Assembly (NCBI GenBank): GCA_001657315.1
Contig: LYSV01000025.1
Coordinates: 62,001 to 126,000, forward strand
Source: Flammeovirgaceae bacterium BBD 1991-12
GTDB taxonomy: Bacteria; Bacteroidota; Bacteroidia; Cytophagales; Cyclobacteriaceae
DNA: 64,000 bases
Reading direction: 5' to 3'
Below, piece after piece: positions 41,706 through 51,307 of the stretch (position 1 is the stretch's first letter; the number at the start of each line of letters is the position of its first letter). The position numbers and the translations under genes are program-made. The notes beneath the pieces were generated by a model. That model had not been told where the DNA came from. It saw nothing but the letters and a program-made list of their open reading frames with translations, and did not search any database.

Positions 41706-44051
41706 TTAATTGTCAGATACAAATTGAGAAAATCGTTCCTCGAATGCATTAAGTTCTTCTTCCGTGGCAAATCCTGAAAAAAAACCAATGGCGAATTCAA
41801 GTTGTACATGGGCCTGCAGATAATCATAAACAGACAATGCATACGCCAGCCGGGCATTCAGGGCTGCCTGCTGTGCGTCGATCAACTGTGTAATGGTAAC
41901 AAGGCCCTGCTGGTAGTTATCCCTGACCAATGCGTAATTGTCCCGGGCATTGTCAGAAGCAATTTTACTGAACCCAATGTTGGTGGATGTATTCAGGAGC
42001 TCGAGTGCCCTGCTTCGAACGGCCAGTTCAAGGTTCAGGTCCAACTGTTGTCTGGAGTAATTGAGCTGCTCCAGTTGCAGGTTGGATTTTTCGATATTGG
42101 CTTTTCGGTTAAGCCCCTGAAAAAGGGAGTAGTTGAGTGACAGCCCCACCTGCCATGAGTTGTCAAAAAACTCTACCTCCGGTGTTTCTACGGAACCTTT
42201 CCCTCCCCGGTCAAGTATCTGGTCCGTTTGCGCCTGAAGCGCCACCTGAGGGACAAAAAATAAGCGTTTGTTCTGTAACTGTTCACGTTCCGTGGCCTTT
42301 ATATTTTCCAGTAAAAACTGCTTGTTGGGATTTCCGGTTACAGCCTCCTGTACCAGAAAGTCACTGACTTTTCCAAAGTCATCCGGGGTCTTTACAAATT
42401 CCTCCATGGCGCCGGACTGAAATTCCCTGAAGGTTTCGCCGTCAATGCTGATATCCTCTATGTCAAACTCGTCTTCCAAAGTATTGGCAAGGAACGTATT
42501 CAGCTGAAGTTTAGTGGAAATTACTCCGGTTTGTGCTTCCACTACGCTTTGTTTGGCTGTAGCCACCTCACTTTCCCATCGGTACAGTTCTGCCTTGCTG
42601 GATGATCCGAGTGTTACGCGGATCTTGGCCAGTTCCAGATTCGCTTTTGTATTCTTCAGATTCTCCTGCTGGACCAGTAAGTTGGTCTTTGCGGCCAGCA
42701 GGTTAAAGTAGCTGGTGTAGGTATCCAGCAGTACCGCCAGTATATCGCTCTCGGTATCGAACTCCTGGGCCTTCATAAGATGGTGAAGTATCTTAACACC
42801 TGCAATCGCCTCCTCGGAGTAAAGCAGCTGGGTCAATCTTAACTGCCCGGTCAGCGTTCTTTCTGATGACCCAATGGCCGGATTTGCACGTTCATCATTG
42901 ATCTGCGCCCCGGCAACTGACATATCCAATGCAGGCAGTAAAGCACTGCGGGCATTAATGATCTCCTGTTCTGCCAGATCAATGTCCCGGTAACTTACCT
43001 TAATATCGAAGTTAGCCTCCAGTGCTTTTTGCATGATTTCTTCCAAGGAATAGTAAGGCTGATCCCTGGCATCACCATCAATGAGATTGGCTGTAAAAAT
43101 GATCTCGAATGGAGGAGAAAGGCCGATTTCCCTGGCGGTTTGCAGATTAAGGTAAAACTCCTGCTTATGATTAATAACCACAGGCATATCCTGTAATCGT
43201 TCGCCCGTAAAAACTCCATCGGCCATGATCGCCAGCTTTCTTATGGCCTGGTCCAGGCCATTGTCATCGGAGATACTACCCAGTATCCCCTCATCCACAT
43301 GCCATTTGGTCGCTGAAAATGACGGCAGTTTCTGCCTTTTAAGTTCATCTGCTATCATTCGGATATTGCTGAAGCTTTTGGTGTAGAGCTCGGTAACATA
43401 TACCGCATCGGTACCCGGCGGAAGTGACTGGAGAGACGCTAATGCATCATTGCCAACGGGCACCACATTTATGATAGTTGACAACGACTGGCTGAGCGAG
43501 TCGAGTGTTTTGCCGGCCTTTTCCTCATTGAATGTTATGGCTGAGCCTTCATCCACCAGCAACGTCAGATTTCTGAACTGGTGTAACCTGTTGAACTGTT
43601 CGATCTCCTTTCTAAAATTCTGAGCTGCCCAGATGTAGCTAAAATTACTGACACCGGATTTCCCGTTATTGAAAGGGATCTCCTGCAAACCCGGGTCGTA
43701 AATACCAAGTCCTATGGTAGGTGTACTGAACCCGGTCGATAATGCGCCCTTGGTGCTTACACTGCCAATCAAAATGACCAAACTGACTTTAGGAGCAATA
43801 AGGTTGTAATTGGTAGCGGCCTGTGACAGACTCTGTGTACTGTATATGATGTCATCGGCAGCCAATGTGACTTCCCTGGAAGCACCGGTAGTCCTGTCGA
43901 TCTCATTGACCATAACCTGAATGACAGAATCCACAATTGCTGATCTATCAAAATCGGTCACAATGCCTATAGGAGTGTTTTGGGCAAAAACACAGCTAAG
44001 ACTGACCAAATAAAATAATATTAAGAGCTGAAGGTTTTTCTTTGCTAGCAT
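41706..44051 (-). CDS. ABC_sub_bind domain fused to TolC-type outer-membrane efflux protein
   Basis: 781 residues from the ATG at 44051, which gives a signal peptide (MLAKKNLQLLILFYLVSLSCVFAQ); an upstream ATG at 44093 is less likely. Residues 25-330 match the ABC_sub_bind/TrpX periplasmic-binding fold: IGIVTDFDRSAIVDSVIQVM, PGTDAVYVTELYTK, FSATKWHVDEGILGSIS, FTGERLQDMPVVI and the family tail LNLQTAREIGLSP. From about 340 the protein is an outer-membrane efflux protein with two OEP repeats (YSLEEIMQKALEANFDIKVSYRDI; DNYALVRDNYQQGLVTITQLIDAQ). TolC proteins are normally 430-490 residues. First gene of the efflux operon; the binding domain may sense or load substrate at the tunnel. Confidence 0.9.
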   Translation of the reverse strand: MLAKKNLQLLILFYLVSLSCVFAQNTPIGIVTDFDRSAIVDSVIQVMVNEIDRTTGASREVTLAADDIIYSTQSLSQAATNYNLIAPKVSLVILIGSVSTKGALSTGFSTPTIGLGIYDPGLQEIPFNNGKSGVSNFSYIWAAQNFRKEIEQFNRLHQFRNLTLLVDEGSAITFNEEKAGKTLDSLSQSLSTIINVVPVGNDALASLQSLPPGTDAVYVTELYTKSFSNIRMIADELKRQKLPSFSATKWHVDEGILGSISDDNGLDQAIRKLAIMADGVFTGERLQDMPVVINHKQEFYLNLQTAREIGLSPPFEIIFTANLIDGDARDQPYYSLEEIMQKALEANFDIKVSYRDIDLAEQEIINARSALLPALDMSVAGAQINDERANPAIGSSERTLTGQLRLTQLLYSEEAIAGVKILHHLMKAQEFDTESDILAVLLDTYTSYFNLLAAKTNLLVQQENLKNTKANLELAKIRVTLGSSSKAELYRWESEVATAKQSVVEAQTGVISTKLQLNTFLANTLEDEFDIEDISIDGETFREFQSGAMEEFVKTPDDFGKVSDFLVQEAVTGNPNKQFLLENIKATEREQLQNKRLFFVPQVALQAQTDQILDRGGKGSVETPEVEFFDNSWQVGLSLNYSLFQGLNRKANIEKSNLQLEQLNYSRQQLDLNLELAVRSRALELLNTSTNIGFSKIASDNARDNYALVRDNYQQGLVTITQLIDAQQAALNARLAYALSVYDYLQAHVQLEFAIGFFSGFATEEELNAFEERFSQFVSDN

Positions 44052-44274
44052 GATGGTTTCGAAAGAAGTTATCAATAAGATAGTAAAAATCATTAACTAA
44101 CTCATAGCAGCCAAAGATTTCGTTGTTGGCCAACTTCGTGCTTATAGCTACCATTTTGAAAATCAATGAAATACCTGTACCTTTTTCACAATTTTTGAAC
44201 TGACCCTTTCCTGTGATTTGACTTACAACGCCTGTTGTATGCCACGTCCAGGGGGATTGGAACACAAAAAAATA

Positions 44275-44958
44275 ATGCTAACCAATTCCAAACGCCCTGA
44301 TAGTGGATCTTCCACGAGAAGATTCGATGAACCTGGTTTAAGGTCTGGTGTTGAAACCGAAAGTGAAGACCTTATCTGGGAGCGATTCAAGGCCGGTAGT
44401 GAGACGGCACTCACCTATGTTTATCGCAACTATTCCAATCAGCTGTTTAACTATGGCATTCAGTTTACCAGTGATCGTGGTTTACTGAAAGATTGCGTAC
44501 AGGATCTGTTTGAAGAGTTGATCAGGCGACGTGAAAAGCTCTCCTCCACTACATCCATCAAATTCTATTTGATGAAAGCCTTTCGTAACAGACTGGTAAA
44601 AGCTCTTCGAAAGGACAAACGAAGAAAAGAAGGTGAAAAAATATCATCAGAGGAGGGTTTTCAGGTAACTGTATCTGCTGAAGTCAGGTTGATCAACGGT
44701 CAGCTGGATGAAGCAACGAAAAAGTTGATCGAGCAAAAGCTGAACCAATTACCTCCCCTTCAGCGTGAAGCGCTCATTTTATATTTTTACGAAGGACTGA
44801 AGTATCAGCAGATCGCAGAGATGCTTGGGATAAGGACCAAATCAGCGCGTGAGTTGGTTTATCGCGCCACAAGATCCCTGGCAGACCTTGTCGCTCCTCA
44901 CAAAGATCGAATGATGTCCCTCCTTTGGATTATCTCGGTTATGAAATCGTTAGCATAA
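44275..44958 (+). CDS. ECF-type RNA polymerase sigma factor of the PUL
   Basis: 227 residues from the ATG at 44275; an earlier ATG at 44239 (MPRPGG) and a TTG at 44218 extend the frame without added conservation. Region 2: ERFKAGSETALTYVYRNYSNQLFNYGI and LLKDCVQDLFEELIRRREKL with IKFYLMKAFRNRLVKAL; region 4: LNQLPPLQREALILYFYEGLKYQQIAEMLGI with the HTH TKSARELVYRATRSL. The N-terminal 35 residues are unstructured. The fecR and susC genes follow directly, so it is the output of a trans-envelope switch: released when FecR is inactivated, it should transcribe susCD. A short AT-rich hairpin (44983-45000) lies after the stop. Confidence 0.92.
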   Translation: MLTNSKRPDSGSSTRRFDEPGLRSGVETESEDLIWERFKAGSETALTYVYRNYSNQLFNYGIQFTSDRGLLKDCVQDLFEELIRRREKLSSTTSIKFYLMKAFRNRLVKALRKDKRRKEGEKISSEEGFQVTVSAEVRLINGQLDEATKKLIEQKLNQLPPLQREALILYFYEGLKYQQIAEMLGIRTKSARELVYRATRSLADLVAPHKDRMMSLLWIISVMKSLA

Positions 44959-45088
44959 CGAGCATCCGGTAATGAATTTCATAAAAATCTTATGATTTTT
45001 TTATGGATTATTGAATAATTCACGGTCTCTATGGTCATTTCAGGTATATCGGACTTTATAAAAATGAAAGCTTCGCTATCACCGACTG

Positions 45089-46108
45089 ATGGACTACAAA
45101 GACTTTGATCTACACGACTTTTTACAGGACGAATACTTTGTCGGATGGGTGTTGCACTCCGATGTAGAGTCTTCACATTTCTGGGAGCAGTGGTTGGCTG
45201 CCAATCCGGAAAAAAGAGGAACGGTTCAGCAGGCCAGGGAGATGATCTCCTCCATAACCTACCAAAAAACGGATACTCTGAATGACAGGGAGTACAGTGA
45301 GATCCTTGAGCATCTGTTGAAAACCAACCAGAAGAAAAATTCGCAGGGTTTCCGCTGGACGATAAGGCATACCTTACGGTTAGCTGCCAGCATAGCTGTT
45401 TTCTGCATTATTTATATAGTGGTAAGACAGGCGCAGGTAGATGATCCTCCCCCGATGGAGTACCGTCAGGCATCGGTAACAACCCAAATGGGGCAAAAAA
45501 GGACTGTAAGCCTCCCGGATGGCACCACAGTGATGCTGAACTCGGGCAGTACTCTGACGTATACTGTGCCCTTTGAAAAAGATATTCGATCGGTTTCATT
45601 GACCGGTGAGGCGTTTTTCGATGTAGTTCACAATGAAAAGAAACCTTTTATTGTACTTACGACCGGTCTGCAGACCAAAGTATTGGGCACCTCATTCAAT
45701 ATACGCGGATATGCCGATGATCCCTTTGTGTCAGTAGCGGTTTTAAGCGGAAGCGTCCGGTTGAGTTCTGAAGGTTCCAATAGTCACACTCTTGAACCCA
45801 ATGAAATGGGGATCTATCATGGGACCCTCGATCACATAGAGCGTACTTCCTTTGATCCGGATAAAACCATAAACTGGACACGAGGGATACTATCATTTGA
45901 AAACGAAAGCCTGGAGACCATATTTAAAGAACTGGAACGATGGTACGGGGTAAACATAGAGATTAAAGAGGGGGTCAGGCTGGAAGGTAAATACAGTGGA
46001 AGATACAGCAATGATCCGCTGGAGCTTGTGCTGAAAGGATTGAGTTACACTTCACATTTTACATATCAAATAAACGGGAAACAGATAATGATATATGATA
46101 ACAACTAA
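45089..46108 (+). CDS. FecR-family anti-sigma factor
   Basis: A 339-residue protein: cytoplasmic N-terminal anti-sigma part (FDLHDFLQDEYFVGWVL, EQWLAANPEKRGTVQQA), one membrane helix (LRLAASIAVFCIIYIVV, about 92-108), a periplasmic FecR domain (GQKRTVSLPDGTTVMLNSGS, PFEKDIRSVSLTGEAFFDV, TKVLGTSFNIRGYADDPFVS) and the C-terminal DUF4974 lid (ETIFKELERWYGVNIEIKEG). It should hold the upstream sigma factor inactive and receive a signal from the STN domain of SusC. It is 130 bases after the sigma gene. Confidence 0.94.
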   Translation: MDYKDFDLHDFLQDEYFVGWVLHSDVESSHFWEQWLAANPEKRGTVQQAREMISSITYQKTDTLNDREYSEILEHLLKTNQKKNSQGFRWTIRHTLRLAASIAVFCIIYIVVRQAQVDDPPPMEYRQASVTTQMGQKRTVSLPDGTTVMLNSGSTLTYTVPFEKDIRSVSLTGEAFFDVVHNEKKPFIVLTTGLQTKVLGTSFNIRGYADDPFVSVAVLSGSVRLSSEGSNSHTLEPNEMGIYHGTLDHIERTSFDPDKTINWTRGILSFENESLETIFKELERWYGVNIEIKEGVRLEGKYSGRYSNDPLELVLKGLSYTSHFTYQINGKQIMIYDNN

Positions 46109-46152
46109 CAATATGTGCTGAGGCCGTACCAGGTACGTTTTCAACACGCTGA

Positions 46153-46209
46153 AAAACCAGAAACCCTTGTATCCTAAGTTGGGGAACTCCGGTCACAAGG
46201 GCTGGTTTT
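46153..46209 (+). promoter_or_regulatory. Hairpin in the fecR-susC leader
   Basis: AAAACCAG (46153-46160), a 3-base bulge and CCCTTGT (46164-46170) pair with ACAAGGG (46195-46201) and CTGGTTTT (46202-46209), total 15 bp around a 24-base loop. It lies 35 bases before the susC ATG with no T-run, so it may set the 5' end or stability of the susC transcript, or be a sigma-independent attenuator. Confidence 0.5.
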
Positions 46210-46244
46210 AGCGATCTTATTATCCACTAAAACAACTTAAAAGT

Positions 46245-49200
46245 ATGAAAAATCTTCTACTGAAGGAAATATTGATTATGTCCAGGTTCCTTTTCTACGT
46301 AGTTTTTCTGCAGACCTTATTTGCTTCCCTGCTTCACGCCGGTGAAAGTAACGGACAGCAAAAGAGCCTCTATGAAGTTAAGGTGCAGATTGGTTCCGGA
46401 ACCCAGCATTTATTACAGATTTTTGAAACCATAGAGCAGGAAACCGATTTTGTGTTTTCCTACAACAACAAGTATGTGAAGAACACTGTAGTGTCCGTAG
46501 GCGCATACCGGACACTGGGGGAGCTCCTGGAAGAAATCTCGCGCAATGCAGATCTGCAGTTTCGAAGGATCAATGAAAACATCCACGTAGACCGTAAAAA
46601 ACCTTCCCAAAAACACGTAGTCAAAGTGTATGAGAGATTCGAAGATATCGAAGTGAAAGGTCAGGTGCTGGATGAAAATGGTGAAGGACTACCCGGAGCC
46701 ACCATTTCAGTACTGGGTACCACTCTTGGGACCATCACTGACATGGAAGGCAGATTTTCTATTGTTGTAGAGAAGGGTGCTACACTGGTTGTGTCTTTTG
46801 TAGGCTATGTTACTGAAAAAATTCAGATCACGGAGCAAACAACGCTGAATGTTTTACTAACGCCTGACATCCAGTCACTACAGGAAATTGTGGTTATCGG
46901 ATACCAGTCTGTTAAAAAGAAAGATCTGACCGGCTCAACGGCCGTGATCAGCCCTGAAAAATCCAATCGTGTAATGACCAACTCTCTGGCTGAATCCCTA
47001 CAGGGACTGGCACCTGGAGTCACCGTAAGAAATGGCGGTAGCCCGGGACAGCAGGCAGTTATTGAGATCAGAGGAGTGGCCAGCTTCGCCGATACAAACC
47101 CACTGTATGTAATTGATGGCATGCTGGCAGATGCCAATCCAACTATCAACAACAACGATATAGAAACCATACAAATACTAAAAGACGCGTCTGCGGCTGC
47201 TATTTACGGATCCAGAGCAGCCAATGGCGTTATTATCATCACTACCAAAAAAGGTAAGGAAGGCCCCATGCGGGTAAGCTTTGACGGGAAACGGGGCATT
47301 CAACAAATTCCCAATACCCTGGAGGTAATGAATGCACAGGAATTTGCCGCCATGCAACGTACCCAGTACGAAAATTCAGGACGTATACCGCCTGCCCTTG
47401 TAGATGTCGACTTCAATCCTGAGGTAGATACTGACTGGCAGGACGAAATGATCCGTACAGGTACCATGCAGGACTACAACCTGAGTATTTCCGGTGGTTC
47501 GGAAGCATCTTCCTATCTGGTTTCGGGTAGTTACTATAACAACGAGGGTATACTCAAGGGAAGGGATTTTGAGCGTTACAGTCTGCGTTTAAACAGTGAA
47601 AGTAAAATTGGCAGGGTCACCTTCGGTGAAAACCTTTTATTCACCCATACGAACAATCGCACTCCGGCAGAGGGCAACCCGTTCTATGATATGCCGCAGC
47701 TCCTGCCGGTCATACCTGTGCAAAGCGAAGAATATATTTCGGATACGAACCCTGAAGGATGGGGCATTGGCTCGGTGAACGCCCCCACTTACGCCTGGAA
47801 TCCTGTAGCTATCCTTAATTTAAGCCATCAGGACAATAACTTCTCCAAGGTGGTGGGCAATGCGTATCTCAATGTAGAGCTCACAGACTGGATCAGCTAT
47901 AAATTTAACGCCGGTTTGGAAGCCAGCTTCGACCATATCAAATATGTGAGAGAAGATGGTGTATGGTCATTCAATGCCGCCGTTTTTCCAAGTTTCGTGG
48001 ATGAATACCGGTCAACGTATTTGAGCAAGCTATTCGAGCATACGATCAACATCAATAAAGACTTTGGTGATCATACCATTAATGCCGTCTTTGGGATCTC
48101 CCAACAATCCAACCAACGGGAATTTACTTCTGCACGCAGAAGTGAGCTGCAGCAGTTCAATAATCAGTATCTGACCACGATCAATTCAGCCCTCGGCGAC
48201 CCCGTAGCCAGTGGCGGACGCCCCGAAGATAATTTTATTCTGGGCTACCTTGGGCGGATCAATTATATATATGCAGACAAATACCTGCTTACCCTCACCG
48301 GTCGTATAGACAAAAATTCACGTTTTTCTGATGAATACCGTACAGGCTATTTTCCATCGGTTGCCGCTGGCTGGAGGATCAGTGAGGAAAACTTCTTTGA
48401 CGTACCGTTCATTTCCGATCTGAAACTAACGGCATCCTACGGGCGCCTGGGAGTGATCCCCGGTCAGGTAGGATCGTGGGATTATATAGGCAGGTTAAAC
48501 AGCAATGCCAGGGCGATCTTCGGACCGGACCAGGAAGCGTATGTTGGCGCCTATCAGGCACGTATTTCAAACAACCAGCTCCAATGGGAGACGCGTACTA
48601 CCCAAAACATCGGGCTTGATGTAGGCATGCTGACGAATCGCTTACTTTTCAGCATAGAATACTATAACTCCCTGTCAGAGGATGCCATCCTCCAGCTTCC
48701 CCTGGCAGGATATCTGGGTAATCTCAACGGAGACCCCTATGTAAATGCAGGCTCCATACGTAACAAAGGTGTAGAGGTAAGCGCCTCGTACCGCAAACGG
48801 GACGGAGATTTCACATGGGAGGTTTCCGGTAATTTTACAACCATTAACAACACCATTGAGAGTGTGGGAAATCAGGGTGAAGGTATCGATTATCTTCAAA
48901 CAGGACTCACACGCTCCAAGGTAGGAAGGCCCGTAGCAGAATGGTTCCTGCTCAAAACGGATGGTATTTTTCAAAATGAACAGGAAGTGTTGGATCATGT
49001 CAATTCTGAGGGCGTGGTTATTCAAAATGATGCACAACCCGGCGATATCCGTTTTGTGGATGTCAATGATGACGGCCAGATCACAGAAGCAGATCGTGAC
49101 TACAGTGGAAAATCACCATGGCCTTCATTGCAGACCGGGGCGCAATTCAATGCTCAGTATAAAAACTTCACCCTGAATCTTCAGGTCGTAGGTGTTTTTG

Positions 49201-49622
49201 GCAATTACATCTACAACGGTACGCGTCAGATACTTGATGGGTATCAGAACACCAATTTCAGAAAGGATATCAGGCCATGGACACCGGAAAATCCCGATAC
49301 AGACGACCCACGGATAGGTGTAGCGGAAAACGATCCGGCACTGGCGCTGAATGCAGCCAACAGTACACGGTGGCTGGAAAGCGGATCATACTTTAGAATA
49401 CGGAACCTGGAGATCGGATATAACTTCAGTGAGGATTTATTGGGTATAACCGGAATAAACAGTGCCCGCATCTATATCAGCGGCCAGAACTTACTTACAC
49501 TTACCGGTTATTCCGGGCTGGATCCCGACGTGGTAGGCGCAGGGATACTGGAGCGGGGATTCGATGCCGGTAACTGGCCATCGAGTCGGGTATATTCTCT
49601 GGGACTCCAGTTCCGGTTTTAA
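46245..49622 (+). CDS. susC: SusC/RagA-family TonB-linked outer-membrane protein with STN domain
   Basis: An 1125-residue transporter. After the signal peptide (MSRFLFYVVFLQTLFASLLHAGE) come an STN signalling domain (about 45-120: YEVKVQIGSGTQHLLQIFETI, VFSYNNKYVKNTVVSV), a CarboxypepD-like repeat (GQVLDENGEGLPGATISVLG, DMEGRFSIVVEKGATLVVSF), then TonB box and plug (LQEIVVIGYQSVKKKDLTG; ADANPTINNNDIETIQILKDASAAAIYGSRAANGVIIITTKKG) and a 22-strand barrel ending VYSLGLQFRF. The STN domain is the link to FecR, unlike SusC proteins controlled by hybrid two-component systems. It imports oligosaccharides together with SusD, powered by TonB. Confidence 0.96.
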   Translation: MKNLLLKEILIMSRFLFYVVFLQTLFASLLHAGESNGQQKSLYEVKVQIGSGTQHLLQIFETIEQETDFVFSYNNKYVKNTVVSVGAYRTLGELLEEISRNADLQFRRINENIHVDRKKPSQKHVVKVYERFEDIEVKGQVLDENGEGLPGATISVLGTTLGTITDMEGRFSIVVEKGATLVVSFVGYVTEKIQITEQTTLNVLLTPDIQSLQEIVVIGYQSVKKKDLTGSTAVISPEKSNRVMTNSLAESLQGLAPGVTVRNGGSPGQQAVIEIRGVASFADTNPLYVIDGMLADANPTINNNDIETIQILKDASAAAIYGSRAANGVIIITTKKGKEGPMRVSFDGKRGIQQIPNTLEVMNAQEFAAMQRTQYENSGRIPPALVDVDFNPEVDTDWQDEMIRTGTMQDYNLSISGGSEASSYLVSGSYYNNEGILKGRDFERYSLRLNSESKIGRVTFGENLLFTHTNNRTPAEGNPFYDMPQLLPVIPVQSEEYISDTNPEGWGIGSVNAPTYAWNPVAILNLSHQDNNFSKVVGNAYLNVELTDWISYKFNAGLEASFDHIKYVREDGVWSFNAAVFPSFVDEYRSTYLSKLFEHTININKDFGDHTINAVFGISQQSNQREFTSARRSELQQFNNQYLTTINSALGDPVASGGRPEDNFILGYLGRINYIYADKYLLTLTGRIDKNSRFSDEYRTGYFPSVAAGWRISEENFFDVPFISDLKLTASYGRLGVIPGQVGSWDYIGRLNSNARAIFGPDQEAYVGAYQARISNNQLQWETRTTQNIGLDVGMLTNRLLFSIEYYNSLSEDAILQLPLAGYLGNLNGDPYVNAGSIRNKGVEVSASYRKRDGDFTWEVSGNFTTINNTIESVGNQGEGIDYLQTGLTRSKVGRPVAEWFLLKTDGIFQNEQEVLDHVNSEGVVIQNDAQPGDIRFVDVNDDGQITEADRDYSGKSPWPSLQTGAQFNAQYKNFTLNLQVVGVFGNYIYNGTRQILDGYQNTNFRKDIRPWTPENPDTDDPRIGVAENDPALALNAANSTRWLESGSYFRIRNLEIGYNFSEDLLGITGINSARIYISGQNLLTLTGYSGLDPDVVGAGILERGFDAGNWPSSRVYSLGLQFRF

Positions 49623-49629
49623 ATAAAAT

Positions 49630-49703
49630 ACGGTCATCATGTTAAATCCGGATCCTTCATGCAACCTGGCGAAGGATACAGCTGATACCAAACGACAGAC
49701 CGT
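49630..49703 (+). promoter_or_regulatory. Nested stems in the susC-susD gap
   Basis: ATCCTTC (49652-49658) pairs with GAAGGAT (49671-49677) around 12 bases, and ACGGTC (49630-49635) pairs with GACCGT (49698-49703) outside it. The structure ends 20 bases before the susD ATG and may stabilise or separate the susC and susD parts of the message. Confidence 0.4.
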
Positions 49704-49723
49704 TCAATGAAAAACAAATACAC

Positions 49724-51250
49724 ATGAAACGAATAGTTATTTTATTGATGATAATGACATTGGGATTAGGATGTGAAGATAATCTGGAGGTGGACAATCC
49801 CAACGAACCGAACATGGCACTTTTCTGGCAAACAGCAGAAGATGCAGAACAGGGAGTAAATGCCGTTTACAGTACACTACACAGAGGTTCCATATCCCGG
49901 TGGATGATCATGCTGTACTCGACCCGTGCCGATATCGGCGAGAGTCGAAGTCCATGGTTCGAGCTTGCCAATGCCCTGGATAAGTTCATTCAACCAAATT
50001 ACAATTTTGATCCTGTGGCCGGAGTCTGGAGAGACAATTACATCGGTATAAACCGGGCTAATCAGGTCATAGACAATGTACCTTCGATCAATATGGACCA
50101 GGATAAAAAAGATGAGATCCTGGGCCAGGCCTACATGCTTCGGGGCGTATTCTACTACCATTTGGTAACACTTTTTGGAAACGTTCCCCTGATGCTCAAG
50201 ACTCCGGAACCGCAGGACTACCCCGGCAACAGTACACAGGAAGAAGTCTACCGGCAGATCATTGATGACCTGCAACTGGCGGCAGAGCTGCTGCCAGTGA
50301 CTTACAGTAGCCCTAACGACCTGGGAAGAGTAACCAAAGGTGCGGCATACGCTCTGATGGCCAAGGCATATATGCAATTGGGTGAATATAATGATGCCCT
50401 CCCGTCACTGCAATGGTTGGTGGAAGGACCTGGCGCCGGTGTTTACGACCTCACAGCCAACTATAGGGATAACTTCCTGATCACCACGGAAAATAATATT
50501 GAATCGGTTTTTGAATGGCAGTTTGAAGAAAACCCAAATGAGTTTACAGATAACGATGTAGCCACTCCCAATCATAATTACGGATCTTCACTGGCCCAGT
50601 TTACTGCGCCTGTCGGGATCGGATTTTCTGATGCAGAGGCTCTTCGATGGATCATTTATGAATTTGATGAACTCACCACCGGAGGTGAGCGCGACCCACG
50701 GGTAGAAGCAAGCTTTTTGTTTGACTCAACAAATATCAATGGTCCGGAAGCTACAATGGTATATGGTCAGACCTTTGCTTCACGGTTTGGGAGCGGACCC
50801 GACAGCAAGCGGGTCTGGATAAGAAAATTCCTCAATGATCACTGGAAAAATGAAGAAGGATTCCGCTCCCCCAACAACTACCGGTACATCCGGTATGCGG
50901 ATGTATTGCTCATGTATGCCGAATGCCTCAATGCTACGAACAACACAACGGCTGCCTATCCACATGTCGACAGGGTACGCCAGCGCGCAGGACTCCCGGC
51001 ATTATCATCAGTCAGTCCAGGTCTGTCTCAGGCTGATTTCCTGGAGCAACTGAAACGAGAGCGGTTACTGGAACTCGCAGGGGAAGGCCACCGGTGGAAT
51101 GACCTGGTACGTTGGGGAGACCTCGGCCCGCAGCTTTCAACAAATGACCCTGCATTTGCCAATTTCGAAGTGGGTAAACACGAATTGTTACCCATTCCAC
51201 AGCTGGATGTAGATGCCAATCCCAATTTAGATCAGAACCCGTTGTGGTGA
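49724..51250 (+). CDS. susD: SusD/RagB-family glycan-binding lipoprotein
   Basis: A 508-residue lipoprotein (MKRIVILLMIMTLGLGC, C17). The SusD pattern is clear: LEVDNPNEPNMALFWQTAED near the start, TPR-like helices (QAYMLRGVFYYHLVTLFGNVPLM, AAYALMAKAYMQLGEYNDAL), and the C-terminal YIRYADVLLMYAECLNAT, RQRAGLP, FLEQLKRERLLELAGEGHRWNDLVRW and LLPIPQLDVDANPNLDQNP. It forms the hinged lid over the SusC barrel and captures glycan at the surface. 101 bases after susC, same strand. Confidence 0.96.
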   Translation: MKRIVILLMIMTLGLGCEDNLEVDNPNEPNMALFWQTAEDAEQGVNAVYSTLHRGSISRWMIMLYSTRADIGESRSPWFELANALDKFIQPNYNFDPVAGVWRDNYIGINRANQVIDNVPSINMDQDKKDEILGQAYMLRGVFYYHLVTLFGNVPLMLKTPEPQDYPGNSTQEEVYRQIIDDLQLAAELLPVTYSSPNDLGRVTKGAAYALMAKAYMQLGEYNDALPSLQWLVEGPGAGVYDLTANYRDNFLITTENNIESVFEWQFEENPNEFTDNDVATPNHNYGSSLAQFTAPVGIGFSDAEALRWIIYEFDELTTGGERDPRVEASFLFDSTNINGPEATMVYGQTFASRFGSGPDSKRVWIRKFLNDHWKNEEGFRSPNNYRYIRYADVLLMYAECLNATNNTTAAYPHVDRVRQRAGLPALSSVSPGLSQADFLEQLKRERLLELAGEGHRWNDLVRWGDLGPQLSTNDPAFANFEVGKHELLPIPQLDVDANPNLDQNPLW

Positions 51251-51307
51251 CAAATGCCTGATGTAAGCTAAAGGGAGGTTCCTATATATTTATCTCAACC
51301 GATACTT

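Noticed and set aside
44983-45000. AAAAATC-ttat-GATTTTT as a terminator between the sigma and fecR genes
   Set aside because: Only seven A/T-rich pairs with one G-C, so too weak to claim; noted under the sigma gene.
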